The notes under the pieces were generated by a model. That model did no database searches and was not told the origin of the DNA. It saw only the letters and a program-made list of their open reading frames with translations. From Flectobacillus sp. BAB-3569 (GTDB lineage: Bacteria > Bacteroidota > Bacteroidia > Cytophagales > Spirosomataceae), in NCBI RefSeq assembly GCF_002270355.1, contig NZ_NJFZ01000020.1, positions 186,039 to 250,038 on the forward strand: a stretch of DNA of 64,000 nucleotides. Reading direction: 5' to 3'. Made by a program: the position numbers and the translations under genes. Numbering within the stretch: position 1 is the stretch's first letter; every line of letters starts with the position of its first letter. Below, piece by piece: positions 17,243 to 26,300 of this stretch.

Positions 17243-19717
17243 TTATTTTAGCTTCTCAAACTTATATCCTTTATTCTGCAATTCGGTAATCAGCATTTCT
17301 AGTTTATCATAAAATTTATCGGTTCGCTTCTCCCCAACGCCCATATGTGTGAGCAATAAAGCACCATTCAGTCCTGTACTAGACTTGGTTTCAAAATTGA
17401 GAATTCTTCTATAGATTTCGTCCGAACTTAGATAGTTTTTAGCGTCGGGAGTTGTATAATCTGCCTGTGAAGAAGTTCCGCTGGTATTATTGATGAGCTT
17501 CAAACCCATTTCTGCAGTCCAATCACTGATGCTTTGATTATACCATTCGTAAGCTGGCATAAAATAATTGATTTGAGAGGATGAAACACCCAACTTTTCA
17601 ATTTCAGATATATTATTTTGTAAATCGTTCATAAAGCTTGTTTTATCCACCAATAAGGAATCACGTTTCTCCCAAGAAGCATATAACAAATGTTTATCTG
17701 AATGGGGGCCTATATAATGCTTTTGTTGAACCAATTGCTTAATAGTCATTTGAAAAGATGGATTTCTCAAATAATCCCCTGTCAAAAAGAAATTAGCTTT
17801 GATACCTTTTTTCTGCAAAACCTTTAAGACAGTCGAAGCACCTTCGTTAAATTCATGTGCCGTAAAACACAGATATATCTCCTTTTTAGTAGTATCCAAA
17901 CGTACAATTCCGCCTAGTGATTGAATGTTGTTTATTGCTTGCAATTTACGCCCTTCTTTTTCATAAAAAGAAAGTAAAAATGACAAGCTAGCTGTCCCAT
18001 CCATTGTTGGCTCATCGGTCGAATAATCGCCAAAATCGTCATGATACACTGCCAATTTTGATTGAAAATCAGCATATTCATCTGGATGGTATAAGGTTAT
18101 TCCTATCAATTTACTCCAAATAGAACCATAAACTGGGCCATCGACTAAGCCTCCATCAATTTTGTAATTGTATAAATGCGTAAATGCAGAATGTGGATCT
18201 GTTGGGGAGAGTTTAGACGTCGGAAACCCACAAATCATACTTGTTCCCCACGGATTACACCCCATCAGCCAGTCACACAGCGCCATTTCCATAGACTGAT
18301 ATTTGGTTGACCCCGTCAATTGTCGAAACAAAATCGCTTGTGTTAAAATACCTGCCACATAATTATTGGAACACCATACAAATGGCACCCCGTTGAGAAA
18401 TGGTGTATTTTTTCCTCGCTGAAAAACCTTTTCCAAACCTGACTCCATGTAATTAATAAAAGCCTTGTCCTTGGCTTCTTTTGCCATAAAATAATGTCCT
18501 AAATTGACAAAAGGATACCACTGGTAATGTCGGGCGGTGTCGGCACCCATCCAAGGTGTGGTGGGTTCTTGATGACCAAATTGTGAAGCTTCTTGCCAGA
18601 TTTCGGACTTCTGGGTTATTTTGGCTAATTGTGTAGCTGCCAATTCCATATCATCGACCCAGTTGTCTTCCTCATAAAAATACGGCGCACCTCCTGGCGC
18701 TGTTTGCGATACGCCAGGTTTTTCTTTGCCAAAAGTGTAAGCGTCTAAGGCTCTTGCTTTCAAGGATTCGGCAAATTGAGGATAATATTTTGTCAAAATT
18801 TCACTTCCTAAAGCAAACGTTGAAGCAAATTTTCCAACAGTTGAAGCTACCCCAGTTGTACGATTTTTATGTTTGTAACCTTGAATTTTTCCAGTAATAT
18901 AATACACTGGGCGAGCTAATCCCTGATTGGTGGCGTATTGTACTTTATCGAGGGTGGGCAATCTCAAACCTTTGTGATCACGGTCGTCGGCTAATTGGTT
19001 GTAGTACTCGTGTGGTGCAGGGTTCATTTTCACTAGCCAATCCAAACCCCATTTGGCTTCATCCAAAATATCGGGAATGCCATTTTTACCCACATTTCCC
19101 CAAGCGTCATGAAGGTCTTGATACACCTCAGGATTTTGTTGGTAGGCAAATAGCATTTGAAAAGTAGCATTTGCGGAGGTTGTTACATATTGCAAATAAT
19201 CGGATGCATCATGCCAGCCTCCAGATACATCGAGGTGTGTCGAATCTTTCTTAGGGTCGGGATGATACACAATAAATCCGTCAGCTCGGTGGCATGAATC
19301 TTTTAAAAAAGGATTATACCCACTTCGTTGCTGGCGCATATATTTCAAAATAAAATCGGCCGATCCTCTAAAAACCTCTGCATCTATCCGAAAAACTGGC
19401 GATTGAGCTTGAGAAGTTTTGATAAAATAAGTCCCTGATTTTTTGAATCTTGAAAAATCTAATCTAGCAGTTGATTGAAAAGGGCCATAAGCTCCTGTTG
19501 AAACCAATGTCTTTGATTGAAAAACGACCTTCTGCGTTTTAACCTCTATCAGCTCAAAAGTACTCGGCACTTGTAGGTCTTTACTCACCCAAACCGCCAC
19601 TTTAGGATAATTGGGCAAATATCCCAACTGATTGATTCGTATCCATTGGTTCGCTTGTCCAAGGATTGTCAAAGAGAGTAAATTAAATAGGAAAATGAAG
19701 TGTAATCGTTGTAGCAT
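17243..19717 (-). CDS. GH9 cellulase fused to a polysaccharide deacetylase-like domain
   Basis: 824 residues with a signal peptide (about 1-22). Residues 24-112 form the cellulase N-terminal Ig-like domain (WIRINQLGYLPNYPKVAVWV). The GH9 catalytic domain spans about 115-590: SGGWHDASDY carries the conserved aspartates D170 and D173, NPWGTSMICGFP is the substrate-binding motif, and DEPTMDGTASLSFLLSFY carries the likely acid Glu. From about residue 610 a NodB-type deacetylase domain follows, with the metal-binding motif HSDKH at 672-676 and a C-terminal LLTHMG. Its first motif reads CFTAHEFNEG where the family usually has TFDD, so activity is uncertain. It probably attacks beta-glucan chains outside the cytoplasm. 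Confidence 0.88.
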   Translation of the reverse strand: MLQRLHFIFLFNLLSLTILGQANQWIRINQLGYLPNYPKVAVWVSKDLQVPSTFELIEVKTQKVVFQSKTLVSTGAYGPFQSTARLDFSRFKKSGTYFIKTSQAQSPVFRIDAEVFRGSADFILKYMRQQRSGYNPFLKDSCHRADGFIVYHPDPKKDSTHLDVSGGWHDASDYLQYVTTSANATFQMLFAYQQNPEVYQDLHDAWGNVGKNGIPDILDEAKWGLDWLVKMNPAPHEYYNQLADDRDHKGLRLPTLDKVQYATNQGLARPVYYITGKIQGYKHKNRTTGVASTVGKFASTFALGSEILTKYYPQFAESLKARALDAYTFGKEKPGVSQTAPGGAPYFYEEDNWVDDMELAATQLAKITQKSEIWQEASQFGHQEPTTPWMGADTARHYQWYPFVNLGHYFMAKEAKDKAFINYMESGLEKVFQRGKNTPFLNGVPFVWCSNNYVAGILTQAILFRQLTGSTKYQSMEMALCDWLMGCNPWGTSMICGFPTSKLSPTDPHSAFTHLYNYKIDGGLVDGPVYGSIWSKLIGITLYHPDEYADFQSKLAVYHDDFGDYSTDEPTMDGTASLSFLLSFYEKEGRKLQAINNIQSLGGIVRLDTTKKEIYLCFTAHEFNEGASTVLKVLQKKGIKANFFLTGDYLRNPSFQMTIKQLVQQKHYIGPHSDKHLLYASWEKRDSLLVDKTSFMNDLQNNISEIEKLGVSSSQINYFMPAYEWYNQSISDWTAEMGLKLINNTSGTSSQADYTTPDAKNYLSSDEIYRRILNFETKSSTGLNGALLLTHMGVGEKRTDKFYDKLEMLITELQNKGYKFEKLK

Positions 19718-20033
19718 CTTTTTTCCTCTAATTTATTCAAATTCCAGAACAGGCTACACAGGTTTGTGGGGAAGGTGATGGAATAATTAAAAAATAAAGA
19801 TTTTGTCATTGTATCAATTTAATACAATAAAATATTTATATTTACTTACATTATTATCCAAAAAACAATTTATAGAAAGAACACAAAGCTTTAAAAGCCC
19901 TCAATTCACCAAAGTATCATTTACGATTCAAGCAATTGAAGGTGTCATTACATTATCAGGGAAAAATGTAGATTTAGCAATTGGTGGATATTCATTTACC
20001 TCAATTCGGTTAAAACCAACGCTAAAAAATCAG
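19718..20033. other. Intergenic region without a supported gene
   Basis: A TTG-started 83-codon frame at 19803-20054 is open, but it runs into the terminator stem, resembles nothing I know and lacks a good start. The promoter for GH9 (reading leftward) should lie within the first 150 bases; I saw no convincing -7 box. Confidence 0.4.
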
Positions 20034-20065
20034 AAAACGGCTAGAAATTTCTAGCCGTTTTTTTT
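20034..20065. terminator. Bidirectional terminator, 28-base palindrome with T run
   Basis: AAAACGGCTAGAAA and its reverse complement TTTCTAGCCGTTTT form a perfect 28-base palindrome at 20034-20061 with more T after it. It overlaps the stop region of the MazG-like gene (stop at 20064) within a couple of bases. Confidence 0.85.
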
Positions 20066-20408
20066 ATAACTCATCGTATTTTTTGTTGCTACCCAATGCC
20101 TTTTCTATGGGATATTTTTCAGCATTTTTCACAAGCTTTTTCTCAATGATTTCTTTTACATCAAAACCATATTTTTCAGCTAATAAAAATGCCGCGTAAA
20201 ATACATCCGCCAACTCCTCCTCTATTTTCTCGATTTTAGCTTCTTCAGGATTTTTCCAAAGGAAAACTTCCAGAAGTTCAGACGCTTCAACGTTAAGACA
20301 CATCGCCAGATTGCGAGCATCGTGAAATTGTGCCCAATCTCTTTCGTCTCTAAATTTGAGGATTTGTTGTATAATTTCTTGAATGTCGGAATGTGAGTTG
20401 GTGGTCAT
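20064..20408 (-). CDS. MazG-like nucleotide pyrophosphohydrolase
   Basis: 114 residues, the length of small all-alpha NTP pyrophosphohydrolases. ARNLAMCLNVEASELLEVFL and IEKIEEELADVFYAAFLLAE give the E-x-x-E and E-x-x-D metal-binding pairs that coordinate magnesium. Such enzymes (RS21-C6/dCTPase-like and MazG-like) hydrolyse non-canonical nucleoside triphosphates to monophosphates and pyrophosphate. It lies 22 bases downstream of the DUF6882-like gene on the same strand, so the two are probably co-transcribed. Confidence 0.9.
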   Translation of the reverse strand: MTTNSHSDIQEIIQQILKFRDERDWAQFHDARNLAMCLNVEASELLEVFLWKNPEEAKIEKIEEELADVFYAAFLLAEKYGFDVKEIIEKKLVKNAEKYPIEKALGSNKKYDEL

Positions 20409-20430
20409 CAGTTTTGAAGTTAGTTACAAT

Positions 20431-21186
20431 TTATAATTCTGTGTTCAACGATGTCAGAAAATTATCTTCATTGAAACCAATCTTCATAAATTTCCCCTCG
20501 GCCTCAGCCAAAATTTCTTGGTTGGCAATGGTAACTTTGAAGCCTTTAAGATAGAGATATGCTTCTAGGGCATCCACCTGATTAGAGACCTCATATTGCT
20601 CCAAAAACTCCCCAATGACTGTTACTTCACGCTCGATTCCTATTTCTTCAAATTCTTCCTTAATTTCCTCTGAGAAGGTTACTGTTAACAGCATTATACC
20701 TTGCCCGTAATCTGCCAAGAAAAAGCCATCCTGTCCAAACATACCACAAGCGATGAGTCCCAAATCATACAACTCATTCTGATTTGAATCGTACTGAGGC
20801 ACTGTAAGGTGAGAAATATCAAAGCGCTCTCCCAACTGTTTCAACAAAAGGGAATTGGCAATAATTTTTGGCGTTTGTTGCAGATGTTGATTTTCCCATG
20901 CCCAAAGCCAAGTTCCACTTGATTTTGAAAACGAACCATACACTTGCATCGGAAAAGTATAATCTTCAAACATGATGGTTCCTTTTTCAAGATTAAAGGA
21001 CCACGGAATACCTTCAGTCAAATCTGCAAAATCTCTTTGTCTGTCAATCGATAAAGGAGCAAAATTGTCAAATAAATCCCAAAATATTAGGTTTTCTGAG
21101 TCGGTAGGAAGCGAACTAATTCCCTCTTTTGTTAAGGTACCTTGTGTAAGGACTATTTCATTGATGTGCTTTAATGAATTTTTCAT
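20431..21186 (-). CDS. Uncharacterised protein, probably DUF6882
   Basis: 251 residues, soluble, acidic, without signal peptide. The segment GSFSKSSGTWLWAWENQHLQ is the recognisable part; a TWLWAW motif in this setting is what I associate with DUF6882, whose function is unknown. The rest includes LIACGMFGQDGFFLADYGQG and an acidic C-terminal half. It is followed within 22 bases by the MazG-like gene. No function is proposed. Confidence 0.6.
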   Translation of the reverse strand: MKNSLKHINEIVLTQGTLTKEGISSLPTDSENLIFWDLFDNFAPLSIDRQRDFADLTEGIPWSFNLEKGTIMFEDYTFPMQVYGSFSKSSGTWLWAWENQHLQQTPKIIANSLLLKQLGERFDISHLTVPQYDSNQNELYDLGLIACGMFGQDGFFLADYGQGIMLLTVTFSEEIKEEFEEIGIEREVTVIGEFLEQYEVSNQVDALEAYLYLKGFKVTIANQEILAEAEGKFMKIGFNEDNFLTSLNTEL

Positions 21187-21622
21187 TAGTTATAAATTTA
21201 AGAATTAAGGAATACGGTAATGAGTTTGTAGGCAAAATAAAATGCAACTTCTTGGCTTTCGGTTTTCAGCAATGTGCTGTCAGCAAAATATTTCCAACGA
21301 ATTCAAACGAGCTATTTAGCGTAATGCCTAAAACTTACAGCATATAGTGTATTAATGCAATTTTATTTTGCGTTAATACTTAGGTAATCATGCAGAATAA
21401 GATTTAAGTTATTTGTTTAGGTAACAGGCACAAGGTACAGAGTGTTAAAATGTTTCTTATTGCCCACAGCCATGCTTTTTTCCAAAACCCACTGCCGAAA
21501 GCCCAAAGCATAATTTTAAATTTTATCCAGCCTATTAGATTATTTGCCCTAAAAATATGCATTTAATTCGCTGAAATAAGCAAATCAAAATATAATTTTC
21601 TGCGAAACTTTTAGCGACAATA
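21187..21622. other. Intergenic region with repeat sequence
   Basis: No gene is supported. 21373-21525 is copy B of the dispersed repeat. The remaining sequence is AT-rich and contains GCAATTTTATTTTGCGTTAA near 21357, which can pair weakly with AAAATAAAATGCA near 21235. Confidence 0.5.
21373..21525 (-). repeat. Dispersed intergenic repeat, copy B
   Basis: Reverse-complement relative of 11011-11170. On the minus strand it reads TTATGCTTTGGGCTTTCGGC, then AACATTTTAACACTCTGTAC, TTGTGCCTGTTACC and AAATCTTATTCTGCATGATT. The two copies are 10 kb apart and in opposite orientation. The TGTGCCTGTT part links it to the tandem block near 44.2 kb. Confidence 0.6.
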
Positions 21623-23152
21623 TTACTCCAATCGCATCAGTGCAACGTAGGTTTCGATGCCATTCCAAATGTTTTGAATACGAATATTCTCATTCTCAGC
21701 ATGTTGGTTATTATCATGATTGGCTATTGGGACTGTAATTGTAGGTGTGCCCAGATACTTTTCAAATAAAAATAAGGGAAGACTACCACCCAAACTAGGC
21801 ATGAGCACCAACTCATCTGTCGTAGTACTTTGCACAGCGCTAATGACCTTTTGGGCAATTGGCAGGTTCATTTGTGTACGTTGAGCATTGTATCCTTTGC
21901 CTAGCGTCACACGAGCGATAAGAGGATATTTGAGTCTTTCTTCGTCGGTGATACTTTCATTTTGAGTAACATAATAGCCTTGTGATTTGATATGATCTAT
22001 CACTTTTTGTGCTTGTCGTTGGGCATCATTTCCTAAAACTAGTCGCAAGTCCAAGGCTGCTGTGGCAGACGTTGGGATAACATTAGCAGTCATTTTGCCA
22101 ACATTGGCACTGGAAATACCATTGATATTGAGCGACGGTAAGTTGATCAACTCAGCCAAAGATTTTCCTCCACCTTCTGCTCGGACAAAGCCTAATTCTT
22201 GCTTCATTTGCTCATCCACAGCAGGAACTCTAGCCAAAGCTTTTTTCTCCAAATCAGTAAATGGCACTACGTCGTCGTAAAAACCTTTAATCAACACCTT
22301 ACCATTATCATCTTTCATTGAGGCTAATAATTTTACGAGCAAATTGGCAGGGTTGGGTGCCCAGTTGCCATAGTGTCCAGAATGCAAAGGCCGTTTAGAG
22401 GCAAAAACTTTAATTTCCATACCGATATCACCACGAACACCAAAGACCACTTGTTTTTTGCCAGATTGATGCACAGGGCCATCACAAATAATCCAAAGGT
22501 CGGAGCTAAGTTTTTCTTTATGTTTTTCCAAAATTTCAGATAAATGAGTAGACCCCGCTTCTTCCTCTCCTTCAAAGAAGAACTTTAAGTTTACACTTGG
22601 TTTTATCCCTAATTTATTCAACACTTGATAGGCAGAAAGTATCGAAAAAACACCCGCTTTATCGTCTGAAGCACTTCTTCCATAAATACGCCATTCTGGA
22701 TTGATTATATCTCCCTGTTTTGGGTCAGGAATAATTTTGCCTCCTTTTTCTAAGGAAGCATCTAAAAATACAGACTTGAAAGGTTCTAATCCCTCCGCCC
22801 ACTGGTTAGGATTAACTGGCTGACCGTCATAATGCGCATAAAATATTACAGTTTTAGTAGCATTAGGCACGTTTACTTCGCCATAAATAGCGGGAGGAAC
22901 GCCCTTGGTTTTTGCCTCCAAAAGTGTGGTTTTAATACCTCTATCCTCCATCATTTTGACAATGTAAGCAGCAGTTTTCTGAATACCAACGGTATCATAT
23001 ACCACATTAGGAATGGATAACAGACCTTTAAATTCATTCAATAAGGCAAACTCATTCGCTTTCCTATAATTTCTTACTTGCTCATTGAGTTTTGACTGAG
23101 AAAGAATGGCAGTACTTTGAAGTAATAGTAAGGATAGTAATACTTTTTTCAT
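21623..23152 (-). CDS. M20-family metallopeptidase, exported
   Basis: 509 residues with a signal peptide (KKVLLSLLLLQSTAILSQ). The M20 motifs are present: VIFYAHYDGQPV with the first zinc-binding His, YGRSASDDKAGVFSILSAYQ with the bridging Asp, FFEGEEEAGSTHL with the catalytic and metal-binding glutamates, and PLHSGHYG of the lid domain. SLGGSLPLFLFEKYLG matches the C-terminal part of dipeptidase-like members. It probably trims di- or oligopeptides in the periplasm. The gene stands alone, divergent from the hybrid two-component regulator. Confidence 0.92.
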   Translation of the reverse strand: MKKVLLSLLLLQSTAILSQSKLNEQVRNYRKANEFALLNEFKGLLSIPNVVYDTVGIQKTAAYIVKMMEDRGIKTTLLEAKTKGVPPAIYGEVNVPNATKTVIFYAHYDGQPVNPNQWAEGLEPFKSVFLDASLEKGGKIIPDPKQGDIINPEWRIYGRSASDDKAGVFSILSAYQVLNKLGIKPSVNLKFFFEGEEEAGSTHLSEILEKHKEKLSSDLWIICDGPVHQSGKKQVVFGVRGDIGMEIKVFASKRPLHSGHYGNWAPNPANLLVKLLASMKDDNGKVLIKGFYDDVVPFTDLEKKALARVPAVDEQMKQELGFVRAEGGGKSLAELINLPSLNINGISSANVGKMTANVIPTSATAALDLRLVLGNDAQRQAQKVIDHIKSQGYYVTQNESITDEERLKYPLIARVTLGKGYNAQRTQMNLPIAQKVISAVQSTTTDELVLMPSLGGSLPLFLFEKYLGTPTITVPIANHDNNQHAENENIRIQNIWNGIETYVALMRLE

Positions 23153-23334
23153 AAGGTAGTTTGTTTGTGTTGATAGTACCTAATATAGGCTTCAAATGTG
23201 AGAAACGTGAGAATATCTTGTAAAATATTATGCTGTATATCGCTAACTAACTTACTCGCAAGCTAATAAGCAAAGTCAGTTTATTTTTCACTTTTTCTCA
23301 GTTTAGTGCTTTGCTTGAGAATTTCTACTCATCA

Positions 23335-23368
23335 TTGTATCTTTTCGATAAAAACTATTTTACTTTTG
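23335..23368 (+). promoter_or_regulatory. Candidate promoter of the hybrid two-component regulator
   Basis: TACTTTTG at 23361-23368 fits the TAnnTTTG consensus, with TTG at 23335-23337 as a possible -33 element, 23 bases upstream. The -7 box ends only four bases before the ATG, so the transcript would be leaderless or nearly so. Confidence 0.5.
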
Positions 23369-23372
23369 TACT

Positions 23373-26300
23373 ATGAAAATATTATGGTACTTGTTTTTGT
23401 TCTTTTCCACTAGCTCCATTGCTCAATTTCCTCAAACTCCCAAAGCCTTAAAATATAGTACAAAAGATGGTCTATCTTTCGGAATTGTCAATTCAATTGT
23501 ACAGGATAATAATGGCTTTATGTGGGTTGCTACCGACGACGGACTAAACCGTTTTGATGGGATTTCATTTCGTATTTTCCGTCATGACTCTGAAGAGAAA
23601 TTTAGTTTACCAGGTAATTACATCAATACAGTTTTCAAAGATTCTCGTGGTCAACTATGGATTACTTCCAGAAAAGGTCTTCTGAAATTTGATGCCTCGC
23701 AGGAGCATTTTTACCCTCAGTCGCTCTACAATGGTCAAAATATGGACGAGGATATTAGCTCGATTTCAGAAGCTAAAAATGGTAATCTATGGATTTCATC
23801 TTCCTTACATGGGGTCTTTAATTTTAACCCACAAACAGGCAAAACAATCAATTACCGTATGTCCAATACCAAGGGCATGCGTAGCAATACTATTTTAGTC
23901 ACACTTGAAGACTCCAAGGGGCTTGTTTGGCTTGGCTCCCATACCAATGGAATCAGTGTTTTCCAACAAAGAAATGCTCAACTTCTGCCCTATCCAATCA
24001 AAAATATCGAACTGCTCAATAATTACCGAATCAACAGCATTTTTGAAGACTCCAATCATCAAGTATGGCTAGCTACTTTTGACGGAATATACTTTTTTGA
24101 CAGAACATCCAATAGTATTACCAAAGTAGGTTTTACAAATTTTTCGAGTAATAACGTATTTCTGTCCCTACTGGAAGACAAACAAAAAAACCTATACATC
24201 GGAGTACAGGACGGTGGACTATATCAGATTAAAATACAGCCTAGCTACCCACAACTCAAAGCACTTCCGATACAGGTAGTAAAAGAGCCTCAAGGGGCAC
24301 TTACTCAACGCTCGGTGCAATGCTTATATGCAGATAAAGACCAAAATATCTGGCTTGGAACTTATGGTGAAGGTATTATGATGCTCAACCATAGTCCGCA
24401 ACGCTTTTTGCAGTTTCAGAAAAAAATCACGAACCAAAATACCGAAAGCTGGCTTCGCTACTACGGCATGACTGCCGACCATGAGGGAAATTTGTGGCTA
24501 GGTACTGATGGAGATGGTATCTATAAAACTACGCCAGAAGGAAAGGTTATCAAGCATTATGTAGCTAGTAAAGCCCAAGGAAGCCTTACCAATAATGCCA
24601 TACTTAGCGCATTTAAGGATAGTAAAAACAATCTTTGGTTTGGATCTTATGCAGGGGGGCTGTATCGCTATAATCCTACAAGCGACAGTTTTATCAATTA
24701 CAAACATGTAGCAAACGACCCCAAAAGTATTGGAGCCAACGACGTCAGGGTGATTTTTGAGGATACTCAGAAAAACATCTGGATAGGAACCAATGGCGGA
24801 GGTTTTTGCCGATTTAATCCTCAAAATCAAACGTTTACCAACTATAGTAGTAAATCACGAAACTTTGATTCAAACGATGTTAGGGCGATTACTCAAGACC
24901 ATCGGGGCAATTTACTTATCGGAACCTATGGCGTGGGTCTGATTCAGTTTAATCCCCTTACCCAAAAATCAACACAACTCCTTAAAGATATTTTACCTTC
25001 AGGAGTTGTATTGAGTCTAGCCTTTGACGCCAACAACGGGCTATGGGTAGGTACTCAAGAAATAGGGTTGATTCATTATCAATTTAATACCAATAGTTAC
25101 ACGAGATTTACCGAAAAAAATGGTCTGGGTAGCAATACTATTTTGGCGATTAAAGCACTTCCTAACCAGCAAATCTGGATTAGCACAAATGCTGGTATTT
25201 CAAAAATTGATGCCAAAACTAAGAAGATTTTTAATTATGACAGAAAGGATGGACTCCAAAACGGACAATTCAATGGTGGATCGGTGTTGTATGAGCCTAT
25301 CAAAGGCTTTTTATGTTTCGGAGGAACAGAAGGCTGGAATCTTTTTTATCCCAAAAATATTGATGTACTTACTTATCAGCCAAATGTATTGATTACAGGT
25401 ATACAGCTTTACGGAAAAGATATTGATCAAAGTGGTGTACCTCAACGAGAATTTATTCCCTTTGATAATCAAAATCCTGAAGCATTGGTGGAACTACAGC
25501 CTAATCAATCAGTTTTTTCAATTCAATACGGTGCTATTAATTATTCGTATCCCGACGAAAGTTACTTTGCCTATCAACTAGAAGGGCTAGACAATGATTG
25601 GAATTATGCTGGTAAACAAAAATCAGCTACTTATCGCTATCTCGAACCAGGTCATTATGTATTTAAAGTAAAGGTCGCCAACAAAGACCGTGTTTGGTCA
25701 GACAAAATTGTATCTGTCAATGTCATCATTTTGCCACCTTGGTACAAAACATGGTGGGCATATCTGATTTATTTGGGAATGATAGCGACGGCGATTTACT
25801 ATTATCAACGCTATCGTCAGAATCAAACTGAACTCAAATATCAAATTCGGGTAGCAAAAATTGAGGCCGATAAAGAAAAAGAGTTAAATGAGAAAAAACT
25901 TTCGTTTTTTACCCAAATCTCACATGAGTTCCGAACGCCACTAACGTTAATTATCAACCCTATAAAAGAGTTATTGAAGGATGAAACTCAGGATACCAAT
26001 AGCTTGCAATTGGTGTATCGAAATGCTAGGAGGCTATTGAGTTTGGTAGATCAACTACTCTTATTTCGTAAAGCCGAAGCTGAGCGGGACCATCTTAAGG
26101 TATCTTTATTAAATGTCAAAGAATTGGCTGAGGAGGTCTTTTTGTGCTTCACTTATCAGGCAAAGGAGAAAAATCTCCATTATGATTTTGTTTGTACTGA
26201 CGAACAATTGGAAATTTATGGTGATAAAGAGAAAATAGAAATTGCACTTTTCAACCTTATTTCTAACGCCATCAAGTTCACTCCGATGGATGGAGCAGTC

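Noticed and set aside
19803-20054. 83-codon frame on the plus strand
   Set aside because: It starts with TTG, ends inside a terminator stem, and shows no family pattern.
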